A DNA stretch of 64,000 bases from Mycolicibacterium sp. CH28 (GCF_004745805.1 NZ_SRLQ01000024.1:33408-97407), one strand, 5' to 3'; positions 35,401-42,086 are shown, counted from the first letter of the stretch. Notes: generated from the letters alone by a model not told the origin. A program made the numbers and translations.

Positions 35401-35566
35401 AATAGTCCTCGATCAGCCAGTGGGTGGGTGGCACATCGCTGATGGCGTCACGACCGCCGGTGATTGTGCGCCAATAACCTTCGAGCCCAGGCTCACCCGG
35501 ATAGATAGCGGTCATACCGACTACGGCTACTGGAGTAGAGAGGGGGTTCTGCGTCTGGTCAGTCAT
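29408..35566 (-). CDS. pfaA: PfaA-like polyunsaturated fatty acid synthase subunit: KS-AT-ACP-ACP-KR-DH
   Basis: A 2052-residue iterative synthase. A ketosynthase (about 10-460) has VDAACASS (Cys near 204), EAHGTAT and KSQIGHTKAAAG. An acyltransferase (about 575-880) has GHSFGE and AFHSP, the malonyl-type pattern. A Pro/Ala linker with an Ala-Pro repeat precedes two near-identical ACPs carrying LGIDSIKQVEIL (phosphopantetheine Ser near 1155 and 1251). A ketoreductase (about 1500-1760) has VVVTGGARG and an AYAAAN active site. A PKS-type dehydratase fold (about 1800-2050) has LADHQVRGRVVVP. Tandem LGIDS-type ACPs between AT and KR are the PfaA signature; two ACPs are few for the family. ATG 35566 has an AAAAGG ribosome-binding site. 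Confidence 0.92.
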   Translation of the reverse strand: MTDQTQNPLSTPVAVVGMTAIYPGEPGLEGYWRTITGGRDAISDVPPTHWLIEDYYDPDPKATDRTYCKRGGFIDPVLFDPVRFGLPPNALPSTDSAQLLALIAARKVLDEAMRSGVEIDLDRVDVVLGVASTTELVVQMGSRMQRPIWRKALLENGLAEDEADEICRDIADQYPAWQESTFPGLLGNVVAGRVANRLDLGGSNFVVDAACASSLSALQASLHRLYLHESDLVLTGGVDALNDVMMYMCFSKTPAFSPTGDCRPFSDGADGTIIGEGIGMLALKRLSDAERDGDPIHAVIRGLGSSSDGRASSVYAPRSEGQAKALRIAYERAGYEPSTIELLEAHGTATKAGDVAEFAGLKQVFTDDSARIALGSVKSQIGHTKAAAGAAGLIKAILALQHSTLPGTLKVDRPNPAMGLEETPFYVNAQTRPWVRTGDQPRRAAVSSFGFGGSNFHVTLEEYRGKQRAKRLRALPTELVVLSAVSESDLAKRAADILSAARSGESLARIAFESVREFDASQPARAGLVAADVASLETLAEKLGKALSGGSAAQLKDPNIAVGLGPAREGKSAFLFPGQGSQYVGMGADLALAFPQAVAVWDSLAGELADLHRVVFPEPAFDAASSDAQKTTLTAMENAQPAIAATSLAQLALLDVLGVTAEAAAGHSFGEVTALAAAGVLPVQRLVETARKRGVLMAEAGQGQDGAMLAVTASTDDVRELLETRPDSAGSLVIANDNAPGQVVLAGRESDIAWAQTAAKSAGWTSVRLPVASAFHSPIVAAASGPLTDYLNAMEFGQPQFPVYANATAQTYAEGVAEQLGDQVRQPVRFREMVEAMARHGVTRFIEVGPSRVLTKLVDKILETTPHLAVALDDPKAGGLRGWHRGLAALAADGVALDLVALYDNYDEPEKHVPAPKHAVLVGGANIGKPYPPADGKVSITPKRVRVSAPQPATALPQPAPVRNGAPAPAPAPAPAPAPAPAAAAVQTIPAPAPVLPRNGAPAAAVASAAVQEPLSTDAWSVIDRIQKETAQQHERYLDAVANTHQAYLEMSAQMMAEIVGDRATAPHVSTPAPNAVVQAPVAHPMPVVVAPTAVPIAPAAVAVAPVAAPATPTPAVPAPAPSVSAGEVVLAIVSEKTGYPADMLGLDMEMESELGIDSIKQVEILAALQAKFPGAPEIPASELSSLRTLQDVVDSVADFASAGAPAGIGVTAAAPASSVSAGEVVLAIVSEKTGYPADMLGLDMEMESELGIDSIKQVEILAALQAKFPGTPEIPASELANLRTLQDVVDSVSGMTSSGVGSESAAPAGHSVPAAAPSGGLDCTEAAFREVPPSGFAMAGLRDGEVLITRENAAFAEDLERVMISHGIKARAVDVVPHDAAAVISLAALGPAGSPRDCVEMHVRAFHAARSVAKSNSRSRLLVTVQSTGARFAEADMPIGVASIAKTAAWEWPNASVRAIDIERLDPERLTAELLAGGSGVEVALRSDGARLVVVDDADAAPTGETISVPAGGVVVVTGGARGVTAHSALALAKRHGLRLALLGRTGLRDATTDEPTGATATEIATALAASARSRGETLTLPQARAQAERLLAEREVRATLAIAEKQGTPARYFAADINDAVQLGNVLDEVRNNVGPIVGVVHGAGILADRRLEDLDDEQFVRVFSTKVIGAEALLAATSSDDLRFISLFSSIAARAGNPGQCAYAAANAVLESIAAREAARRGDACVVRAFGWGPWDGGMVDATLRSRFLESGVGVIPIDEGAQFFAEHALLRSGATAIVVAAPAEGRLRAARLDWDVSTENLPVLADHQVRGRVVVPVVIVLDAMLRAVRGLVPDASPVIRDFQVLSGVTFAECEQQALTLDFEPAGSVYTVSVQDPEGRKRYRAVLETESDSAPGISVPVVSGGQWPFGAGDIYGGPLFHGPRFAAIEHLETVGDAGGSATLKSMGDLGWPGGDWAIDPVSVDGGLQLGILWASAHGRPLVLPVRIGRAVFHQPLGDSGSVRCRIAANPVNDKRVDFDIALETADGGLVAELEGVEFYVAGTGADTTA
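31761..32202. repeat. Tandem ACP-coding repeat, two copies 288 bp apart
   Basis: The two ACP segments of pfaA contain a stretch identical base for base over about 154 bp (31761-31914 and 32049-32202). Protein copies differ only at the C-terminal edge (for example APEIPASELSS against TPEIPASELAN). Perfect identity, including silent positions, points to recent duplication or ongoing gene conversion. This is coding DNA, not a CRISPR array. Confidence 0.9.
32625..32672. repeat. Hexanucleotide tandem repeat (GGGGCA)8 in pfaA
   Basis: Eight perfect GGGGCA units encode an Ala-Pro run on the minus strand, in the linker between the AT and ACP domains. Because the unit is six bases, changes in copy number keep the frame and only change linker length. 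Confidence 0.9.
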
Positions 35567-35574
35567 AGCGCCTT

Positions 35575-35621
35575 TTATCCGGGGGACGTGGACAAAACTA
35601 TCCGAGGGGACGTGGACGAAA
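35575..35621. repeat. Tandem 24/23-bp duplication across the pfaD stop codon
   Basis: Reading the minus strand, the unit at 35621-35598, which contains the pfaD C-terminal codons and TAG, is repeated at 35597-35575 with two differences and one base missing; the second copy ends in TAA. The shared core GTCCACGTCCCC is visible in both. The second copy fills most of the 31-bp pfaD-pfaA spacer. Confidence 0.75.
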
Positions 35622-37208
35622 ATCGAATGAGGACGCAGGCATTGCGATCCCCGCGGTGCGTAGCTGCCCGGCCCGCGTCACCGTCGCGGCCCCCTCGAGC
35701 AGATTGAGTGCGATCTGGCGAACCGTACGTGCCCCCACCGGTTCGAGAAAACTGCCGCGTACCCAGTCGTTGAAACCACCCATCGCCGGACCGCACCAGA
35801 TCTGATAGTCGGCGCGCCGATCGGTGATGCCGTCGCGCGCCCATTGCGAACCGTTGAACAAGTACCAGCGAAACACCAACGCCATGCGATGCCGGGGGTC
35901 CGCCCGCGCACGTTCTACCTGCTGCGGGTCACTCCTGGAAAAGAAGGCCTCGGTCTCAGCCCAGATCTCGTCAACCGTGCGTCCGAGCACCGCCGTCTCG
36001 AGGGTTTTCACCTCATCGACCGGTGCTTCCTCGAATGAGGAGTAGCGGCGATAGAAGGCGTCCAACCGGTGGCCGCGTTGAGCGAACAGCGTGCCCCGCT
36101 TGAGCACCTGCACGGTCACCCCCATCTCGAACATGTCCGAGGCCGGCGCCATCGCCACGTCGGTGGCCTGGGCCTGGGCAAGCAAGCTGCGGGCGTCCGC
36201 CGACAGTCCGCTTTCCACCGCCGACTGGTTGACCGAACCGGTCAGGACATACGCAGCACCCGCGGCGAATGCGGCAGCCACCGCGGCGGGCGCTCCGAGG
36301 CCGCCGGCGGCCCCCACCCGCGGCAGGACGGCGTAACCGTGAGCCGCGGCGATCTCGTCGCGCAGGCTGATCAGGCGCGGGAGCAACACCGTCAGCGCCC
36401 GATTGTCGGTGTGGCCGCCGGAGTCCGCCTCGGCGGTGATGTCCTCGGCGATCGGGATGCCACCGGCGAGTTGGGCTTCCGCGGTGGTGATCCGGCCTTC
36501 GCTGACCAGCGCCTGCAACATCGCCTCTGGCGCGGGTGAAAGAAACTGCCGCGCGACCTCATCGCGAGAAACCTTGGCGAAGATATGCCCGGCTCGAATG
36601 ATCTGACCGTCGGTACCCCGGCGCAGTCCCTTCGCGGCGTAGAGGACGATCGCCGGCGTGAGCCGCATGAACGCCGACGCCGAGACGTAGCGGACACCAA
36701 GGCGATGGAAGAGATCGACGGTAGCGAGTTCGACACTCTCGTTGTGAAGGTTGTGGATGAGGTTGGCGCCCCATCCACCGGAATCCGGGCCGAGGGCGCC
36801 CTGTATCTCCCGCACGCCGGCTTCGATGGTGGGCAAATCCAGCCCAGCGCTGCCGTAGAACGCCATCACGCCGGCCCGTACACCCTCCACCGTCATTCGC
36901 GGTGTGGCGATACCCCTGGCCATCTCGCCGATCACGTACGGAAACCGCACGCCATGCGTGGCGGTGAAACTTCGCTCGCCCAGCCATTCGGGATAGATCG
37001 GGGGCAGGACGGCCAGCAAATCCTGGCTCACGAGTTCGGGCGCCAGAAGCCCGGCGTCGCCGAGCAGCACGGCACGGGGCCCCTCCGTCGAATCCACGAC
37101 GGCGACCGGTCGCCGGATCCCGGCGAGCGCCTCTTCGACGTCCGGTCGATTGCGCAGCATCGGCGAGGCGACATCTGCCGAATAAGAGTTAGCCAATGCG
37201 GCCTGCAT
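35598..37208 (-). CDS. pfaD: PfaD-like trans-acting enoyl reductase of the Pfa synthase
   Basis: A 536-residue FMN-dependent TIM-barrel enoyl reductase of the 2-nitropropane dioxygenase/FabK-like superfamily. The PfaD signature EADSGGHTDNR (about 283-293) is intact, followed by GAAGGLGAPAAVAAAFAAGA (phosphate-binding loop). In PUFA synthases PfaD acts in trans to reduce selected double bonds during chain growth. It is first in the minus-strand operon, 31 bp upstream of pfaA, matching the pfa1-pfa2-pfa3 order of myxobacteria. ATG 37208 is used; no strong ribosome-binding site is evident. An operator-like repeat lies 43 bp upstream. Confidence 0.92.
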   Translation of the reverse strand: MQAALANSYSADVASPMLRNRPDVEEALAGIRRPVAVVDSTEGPRAVLLGDAGLLAPELVSQDLLAVLPPIYPEWLGERSFTATHGVRFPYVIGEMARGIATPRMTVEGVRAGVMAFYGSAGLDLPTIEAGVREIQGALGPDSGGWGANLIHNLHNESVELATVDLFHRLGVRYVSASAFMRLTPAIVLYAAKGLRRGTDGQIIRAGHIFAKVSRDEVARQFLSPAPEAMLQALVSEGRITTAEAQLAGGIPIAEDITAEADSGGHTDNRALTVLLPRLISLRDEIAAAHGYAVLPRVGAAGGLGAPAAVAAAFAAGAAYVLTGSVNQSAVESGLSADARSLLAQAQATDVAMAPASDMFEMGVTVQVLKRGTLFAQRGHRLDAFYRRYSSFEEAPVDEVKTLETAVLGRTVDEIWAETEAFFSRSDPQQVERARADPRHRMALVFRWYLFNGSQWARDGITDRRADYQIWCGPAMGGFNDWVRGSFLEPVGARTVRQIALNLLEGAATVTRAGQLRTAGIAMPASSFDFRPRPLG

Positions 37209-37523
37209 GAGGAGGGACTCTAACGTTACGCGCGCGACAAATCCTGGTTTTAGAACACGTTCCTACTGCGAACTGCCTACCCGCTGGTAACCCTGGGCAG
37301 GAGGGTACGCGGCCGACCACACTGATCGTCACCGAAACGCGCAGCGGTGGGTGGAATTCAGCCGCGCCACCACCGACCAAGCGGGCCGTGGGTGCCGCTG
37401 CGGCGGTGTTTGCGAAACCGCCGACCCGTGACGCCGATGACCACTGGCCCCCGCGGGCCGCTCACCGGCGATGCGATCGATGACGTCCGCCGGGATGGCT
37501 GCTATGCCAGTTCAGGGCTGGTT
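37209..37523. other. Intergenic region upstream of the pfa-rml operon
   Basis: This 315-bp stretch must carry the promoter of the pfaD-to-rmlCD operon. It contains an 8-bp palindrome TAACGTTA (37221-37228) just upstream of the pfaD start and an imperfect KstR-like site at 37251-37264. The distal part is downstream of the MHB gene stop and shows no recognised feature. It appears to be the boundary between the accessory locus and general genes. Confidence 0.5.
37251..37264. promoter_or_regulatory. KstR-like inverted repeat, imperfect (TAGAACACGTTCCT)
   Basis: The TAGAAC half-site and AAC-NN-GTT core match the perfect repeat at 2731-2744; only the last base departs from TNNAACNNGTTNNA. It lies 43 bp upstream of the pfaD start, where a repressor would cover or neighbour the promoter. 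It suggests co-regulation of the pfa-rml operon with the left-hand oxidoreductase unit. Confidence 0.5.
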
Positions 37524-37883
37524 TCAGTAGTTCATGCAGGTGTTCGCCACCTGCGCGATCTGCGGGCCGATCTGCGCGAAGATCATTGCCTGCAGCCCCG
37601 GGTTGACTGCTTGCTGCTTGGCAAGCGCCTGCTGGCGCTGATCCACTGGCATGGCCAGGAACTGCTGCAAGTTGGCCTGCATGTCCGGCCGATTGTTGAG
37701 CTGGCTTGCCAGGCTCGGCGCCTGCTCATTCAGGGCCGCGGTGACCTGAGCGTAGCTACACGGTGTAGTGGCGAGCGCATCCATGACCGGGTCGGCCGCC
37801 GCCGTCCCTGCCAGCGAGAGGGGAATCACCGCCGAGAGGCAGCCAATTGTGACGACGCTTCGTAACCATTGTGCCGATGCCAT
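37524..37883 (-). CDS. Mycobacterial haem-binding (MHB) family secreted protein
   Basis: A 119-residue protein with a signal peptide (hydrophobic stretch ending LAGTAAADP). The mature part is helical, beginning CSYAQVTAALNEQAPSLASQ and ending NTCMNY, so two Cys could form a disulfide linking the ends. Small secreted proteins of this type belong to the MHB/haemophore-like family of mycobacteria (Rv0203 is the characterised relative), which bind haem outside the cytoplasm; haem binding here is inferred. The start ATG 37883 follows an AAGGAAAGG ribosome-binding site; the frame is open to 38090 but without family character. Confidence 0.8.
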   Translation of the reverse strand: MASAQWLRSVVTIGCLSAVIPLSLAGTAAADPVMDALATTPCSYAQVTAALNEQAPSLASQLNNRPDMQANLQQFLAMPVDQRQQALAKQQAVNPGLQAMIFAQIGPQIAQVANTCMNY

Positions 37884-38317
37884 GGACACGTGCCCTTTCC
37901 TTTGCGAGAGCTCGTGAAGATCAGATGAGCGCCAGTTAATCACGAGCTTCTGCGCAGCGGACGCCAAACGCTCGCCTGGCTCCGAACAGGGCTCTGGGCG
38001 GCCAACCCGAGGCGCATCCAGCGAACACACAGGAGACGGTTGCGCGCGTGCCGCGCGGTGGTCCAACAGCCACATGGACGGGGCGGGCACCGAACGGCGA
38101 GGAGGATTGCGTGTTCATCGAATTCCCCAGGGGCAACGACCATTAGGAGCAGACGATTCCGAGTGGACGATCTGCGAGGGTCATGTGCCGTGGTCCTGCA
38201 CCACGACTCGCGCTGATCGCCTGCTGCGAACAACCTGCCGGTGTCCCAAACCGGTGGCTTCCCACGCCTGACGGGCGCAACGTGAGGGTATCCCGATCGC
38301 TCCGGAAGGAGACGACG
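37884..38317. other. Intergenic region with a possible 11-residue leader ORF
   Basis: This 434-bp stretch lies between the divergent MHB gene and a small plus-strand gene. At 38111-38146 a GTG-started frame (MFIEFPRGNDH) follows a GAGGAGGA Shine-Dalgarno sequence at good spacing and ends in TAG. It could be a leader peptide for the small gene at 38318, but such a short frame may be chance. Nothing else was recognised. Confidence 0.25.
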
Positions 38318-38548
38318 ATGACAGCAACCGCCGCGCATACCCCGACCCGTGCCGAAGCACAGGAACTGTTGGCGATCCTCGACCGCGTGCGGGCGAAACT
38401 GGTCGTGCAGCGGGGAGAGCTGGCCAGACAATTGCGCGAGCTGGCCAGCCGCATCGACGGTGTGGACCGCCAGATCGAGGACGTCACGGTCAGCGCCGAG
38501 TGGCTGACCGCCGTCGCCCGGCACCCGAGCAGTAGCCGGCAGGTCTAG
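38318..38548 (+). CDS. Small helical protein of unknown function (76 residues)
   Basis: ATG 38318 follows GGAAGGAGA, a strong ribosome-binding site. The protein has a central charged helix rich in Leu, Arg and Glu with heptad-like spacing (ELLAILDRVRAKLVVQRGEL onward), suggesting a short coiled coil that may dimerise. There is no signal peptide or membrane segment. I do not recognise the family. The frame is open upstream to 38183, but those residues lack this character. Confidence 0.6.
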   Translation: MTATAAHTPTRAEAQELLAILDRVRAKLVVQRGELARQLRELASRIDGVDRQIEDVTVSAEWLTAVARHPSSSRQV

Positions 38549-38671
38549 CGGCCAAGGGGCCGGCCTCGGATTCCCCGGACGTCGGGATCGCGGTCGGATA
38601 CCGTGGGCTTCGGTCCCCGCGGGCAGGGATCGGACCCGTCAATCGGGGCGGCGTCGAACCGGGGGTGAACC

Positions 38672-38821
38672 ATGGCCGAGCACGCTGATTCTCCGGGCCC
38701 AGGCGACGCAGACAAGGACCGGATGCCTGGACAATCGGAGCGCAACACCGAAGACATCGTGTTCCCTGAGGGGTTCCGCAAACTCTGGCGCACGTTGCTA
38801 GGCCCTTGGGGCCGTCGGTAG
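38672..38821 (+). CDS. Small hypothetical protein (49 residues)
   Basis: ATG 38672 with a G-rich upstream stretch opens a 49-residue frame ending TAG 38819-38821. The peptide is acidic at the start and ends with VFPEGFRKLWRTLLGPWGRR, an amphipathic basic/aromatic tail that might contact membrane. It lies 32 bp upstream of the MFS transporter start on the same strand and might be co-transcribed with it. The family is not recognised. Confidence 0.4.
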   Translation: MAEHADSPGPGDADKDRMPGQSERNTEDIVFPEGFRKLWRTLLGPWGRR

Positions 38822-38853
38822 CGCAGCGCCACCTCACCCCGAGGAGCGGCCTC

Positions 38854-40290
38854 GTGAGTCATCCCTCCGTCGGCTCCCCCAACGTCGATTGCTTGTCCCG
38901 CCGAGGCATTGTCTTCTTGGTCACGGCGTTGGTCTTCTCGCTGATGTCGTTCTCGCTCAACGCCACCATGCTGGCTCCTGCCGTTCGCGACATCAACGAC
39001 ACCCTGGGTCCCGGCGCATTCGTGGCCATGTCGACGCCCTTCTATCTGGCCGGGGCGATCGCCAACGTGGTGCTGATCCGGTGGAGCGACTATGTCGGAC
39101 GCAAGCGGGTTCTGATCGGGATCCTGATCGTGCTGTGTATCGGGACCGCTCTTTGTCTGAGCACATCACTGCCGGTGGTGGTGGTCGGCAGGTTCCTGCA
39201 AGGCGCCTCCAACATCACCTACGGTCTGGCTTTCCTGATCCTGCGGGCCCGGGTCAGCGGCGCCACCTTCGGGGTCTGCTGCGGGGTGATGGCCTCGATC
39301 AACGGCGGTGTGGCCGGCGGGGACGCGTTCCTCGCCGGGATCATGACCGACGCGTTCGGCTACCGCTCGATCTTCGGACTGATCCTGGTGGTGGGCATCC
39401 TCGCTGTCGTATTCGCGTGGAGGTGGGTGCCCGCCGACGAACTCGGCAGCCGCTCGCCGGGCCAAATGGACTGGATCGGTGCTGCTTTCATCGCGGTGGC
39501 GGTCACCGGCATCACGCTGTTCCTGTCCGAAGGCGGCCACGGCGGATGGTCTTCCGCCCCCACGCTGACGTGGCTGGCGGTGACTGTCGCAGCCTTGCTG
39601 GCGCTGGTCGTCGTCGACAAGCGGGTCGAACACCCGCTGGTCGCGATCAAGCACATGCGCTCCCGTGAGGCCTGGCCCCTACTGGCCGTCACCGTCCTGG
39701 TCATGGGCTCGTTCATGGTGGTGCTCGGATTCATCGTGCCCAGCCTGGCCGAGGACCCCGACTCCGGCTTCGGGCTCAACGCAACGACGACAGCCCTGCT
39801 GTTCCTGACCCCGGGTGCGATCGTGCAGGTGCTCACCGCGCCATTCATCGGCCGGCTGGCCGTCCGCGTCGGGTTCATACCGGTGCTGCGCGCCGGCATC
39901 GCCGCCACCATCGTCGTGGTGGCGGCGATGGCCGTCTTCGCCGACCACAAGTACGTCGTGGTTGCGCTCATGGTGATCTTCGGGTTCACCTGCACGGCAG
40001 TGATTCTCACGCCGTTGAGTTCCCTTGGGGTGCTGCAGGCATCCGACGAGGAACCTGGCGCGCTGCCGGGAATCGCCAATGCCAGTTACGGTATCGGCTT
40101 CTCGCTCGGATTTGCTTGGGCCGGACCGATGGTCGGCTCAGGGACGAGCTCCACCTTCCAGACGGCGTTTTGGACCTGCGTCGGCATCGGGATCGTGGCA
40201 CTGGCATTCAGCATGATCCTGCGACCCAAACCGGTTGTTACCGGGGACCTCTGCCCCGACGGTTCGACAGCTCGCCGGACATCGCCGTGA
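38854..40290 (+). CDS. MFS transporter
   Basis: A 478-residue major facilitator protein starting at GTG 38854 with GAGGAG at 38841-38846. Membrane segments run throughout; the cytoplasmic loop after TM2 has the MFS motif A-like WSDYVGRKRVLIGI. The length and number of segments (12-14) fit drug/proton antiporters of the DHA type. Substrate unknown. The 3' end overlaps the convergent PNPOx-like gene by 53 bp, so the two ends are read on both strands. Confidence 0.88.
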   Translation: MSHPSVGSPNVDCLSRRGIVFLVTALVFSLMSFSLNATMLAPAVRDINDTLGPGAFVAMSTPFYLAGAIANVVLIRWSDYVGRKRVLIGILIVLCIGTALCLSTSLPVVVVGRFLQGASNITYGLAFLILRARVSGATFGVCCGVMASINGGVAGGDAFLAGIMTDAFGYRSIFGLILVVGILAVVFAWRWVPADELGSRSPGQMDWIGAAFIAVAVTGITLFLSEGGHGGWSSAPTLTWLAVTVAALLALVVVDKRVEHPLVAIKHMRSREAWPLLAVTVLVMGSFMVVLGFIVPSLAEDPDSGFGLNATTTALLFLTPGAIVQVLTAPFIGRLAVRVGFIPVLRAGIAATIVVVAAMAVFADHKYVVVALMVIFGFTCTAVILTPLSSLGVLQASDEEPGALPGIANASYGIGFSLGFAWAGPMVGSGTSSTFQTAFWTCVGIGIVALAFSMILRPKPVVTGDLCPDGSTARRTSP

Positions 40291-40912
40291 CCGAGGGCGG
40301 CACCGGGGTACCGAGGTCACAGTCGGGGGCACGCCGCGGTTCGCCGTAGACCGTCGTGAGGGGAACCACCCCGGCCCAGGCTCCGGCAGCGACGTCCTCG
40401 TCACCGTCCTCGGGCCAGCCGTCGCCGATCTTGAGCGACCAGTTGGCGTCGGTGATCGGCATCCGCAAGACCACGGTCGCCGCGAGTTCCTTTTTGGAGC
40501 TGGGCCGCAACTCGGCCACCCGCCCCGGAATGAAGGTGTCGGTCAGCATCTCCAGGTAGCGCAGCTTATCGGCCTCCGGGACCACCTCGAATGTCCCGAA
40601 CAGCACCGCGCTGCGGAACTGAAACGAACTCTCGAACCCGCTGCGTGCGACCAAGACACCGTCGAGCGCCGTGACGGACACCGCCGCGTCCGCGCCGCCG
40701 GCCAGCTGACGCATCCAGGGTGAGCCGGTGGAACCATGAATCACCAGTTCGTCGTCGATACGGGCGGCGCCGATCGGGAAGATCACCGGGTGTCCATCGC
40801 GGATCAAGGCGATGGTGGCCAGCGGCATTGCATCGAGCAATTCGTCGAGCCTGCTCCGCGAGGTGTTCTGCTTCTCGGGCAGCCGGCTGACCCTGGTGGA
40901 TGGTTGCGACAT
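40238..40912 (-). CDS. Pyridoxamine 5'-phosphate oxidase-like flavin-binding protein
   Basis: A 224-residue protein starting MSQPSTRVSRLPEK at ATG 40912. It has the split-barrel pattern of PNPOx-like FMN or F420 proteins: LDAMPLATIALIRDGHPVIF, then GSTGSPWMRQLAGG and a FRSAVLFGTFEVV strand. Members of this group bind FMN, F420 or haem and reduce or scavenge small molecules; the exact cofactor is not clear from sequence. It lies 4 bp downstream of the lactate monooxygenase-like gene, in the same minus-strand unit. Confidence 0.78.
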   Translation of the reverse strand: MSQPSTRVSRLPEKQNTSRSRLDELLDAMPLATIALIRDGHPVIFPIGAARIDDELVIHGSTGSPWMRQLAGGADAAVSVTALDGVLVARSGFESSFQFRSAVLFGTFEVVPEADKLRYLEMLTDTFIPGRVAELRPSSKKELAATVVLRMPITDANWSLKIGDGWPEDGDEDVAAGAWAGVVPLTTVYGEPRRAPDCDLGTPVPPSVTAMSGELSNRRGRGPR

Positions 40913-40916
40913 GGCT

Positions 40917-42086
40917 CTACTGTCGCACGCGCCGCAGCGCGCCGCGCGTGAGGTCGCCACGTGTCGGGTAGCCGTCGACCGCCATGATCAGGTCCGCCTC
41001 GGCCAGCATCGACCGCAGCACGTGCACGATCCCGTCGGTTCCGGCCAACGCCGCGCCATAAGCATAGGGGCGGCCGATACCGACTGCCGTGGCTCCCAAG
41101 GCCAAAGCCTTGACAATGTCGGCGCCGGAACGGATCCCGGAGTCGAACAGCACCGGCACGTCACCGGAGGCGTCGACCACGTCGGGCAGACAATCGATCG
41201 CCGGCAGCCCGCCGTTGGCCTGGCGACCGCCGTGGTTGGAGCAGTAGATTCCGTCGACCCCGGCGTCGATGGCGCGGCGGGCGTCGTCGGGGTGGCAGAT
41301 GCCCTTCAGGATCAGCGGCAATGACGTCAGTGACCGCAGCCACGACAGATCCGGCCACGTCAACGAGTTTCCGAAGATGCTGATCCAGTGCAGGACGGCG
41401 TTGCGCGGGTCGGCGTCGATGTCGGCGGCTACCTTGGCGCGGAAGTGCGGGTCGCTGATGTAGTTGGCCAAACACATTCCGCGAAGCTGCGGGAAGTTGG
41501 CGGTCGACAGATCGCGCGGTCGCCAGCCGGGCACCCAGGTGTCCAACGTCACCACGATGCCGGCATAGCCGGCGGCCTCGGCGCGGTGGACCAGACTTTC
41601 GGCAAGCTCTCGATCGGTTGGCGTGTAGAGCTGGAAAAGCCCAGGGGTATCGCCGAATTCGGCGGCGACATCCTCCAGCGGGTCCATGGTCAATGTCGAT
41701 ACGCACAGCGGCACGTTCGTGCGGGCGGCGGCGCGGGCCGCAGCGATGTCACCGTGACGGTCGGTGGTGCACAACCCGATCACCCCGATCGGCGCCATGA
41801 ACACCGGCGCCGGCCAGCGCCGGCCCCACAGTTCGACCGACAGGTCCCGCTCGGTGGCCCCGACCAGCATCCGCGGGACCAGTCCCCACTGCTCGAAGGC
41901 GGTGGCGTTGGCGCGCTGAGTCCGCTCATCGCCGGCGCCGCCGGCGACATAGGACCACAGCGACGGTGAGAGCGCCTGGGCGGCACGCGCTTCGAGCTCG
42001 TCGAACGACATCGGCAGGCTGGGCAATACCCCGGTGAGGCCCTGAAAGTAAACCTCGATCTGGTAGTTGCCGTACGGCTGGGTCAT
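40917..42086 (-). CDS. Lactate 2-monooxygenase-like FMN-dependent α-hydroxy-acid oxidising enzyme
   Basis: A 389-residue TIM-barrel flavoenzyme. It has the family blocks SYVAGGAGDERTQRAN, ATERDLSVELWG, DTWVPGWRPRDL and GIYCSNHGGRQANGG, the last carrying the catalytic His and Arg. The closest recalled relative is mycobacterial lactate 2-monooxygenase, which converts L-lactate and O2 to acetate, CO2 and water; substrate choice in a paralogue could differ. ATG 42086 with a GAGGTGAGG ribosome-binding site is preferred over the upstream open frame. It lies between the LLM gene and the PNPOx-like gene. Confidence 0.87.
   Translation of the reverse strand: MTQPYGNYQIEVYFQGLTGVLPSLPMSFDELEARAAQALSPSLWSYVAGGAGDERTQRANATAFEQWGLVPRMLVGATERDLSVELWGRRWPAPVFMAPIGVIGLCTTDRHGDIAAARAAARTNVPLCVSTLTMDPLEDVAAEFGDTPGLFQLYTPTDRELAESLVHRAEAAGYAGIVVTLDTWVPGWRPRDLSTANFPQLRGMCLANYISDPHFRAKVAADIDADPRNAVLHWISIFGNSLTWPDLSWLRSLTSLPLILKGICHPDDARRAIDAGVDGIYCSNHGGRQANGGLPAIDCLPDVVDASGDVPVLFDSGIRSGADIVKALALGATAVGIGRPYAYGAALAGTDGIVHVLRSMLAEADLIMAVDGYPTRGDLTRGALRRVRQ

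Noticed and set aside
22986..35566. Ordinary type I modular polyketide synthase (for example Pks of phthiocerol or sulfolipid type)
   Set aside because: Tandem LGIDS ACPs, a CLF, FabA-type hotdogs and an adjacent PfaD with EADSGGHTDNR identify the Pfa family.
1..37208. Trehalose polyphleate or sulfolipid type locus
   Set aside because: PE-PPE, acyltransferase and MmpL are shared, but the pfa synthase, rml genes and Gtf-like transferases do not fit the known Pks/FadD23/PapA3 set.
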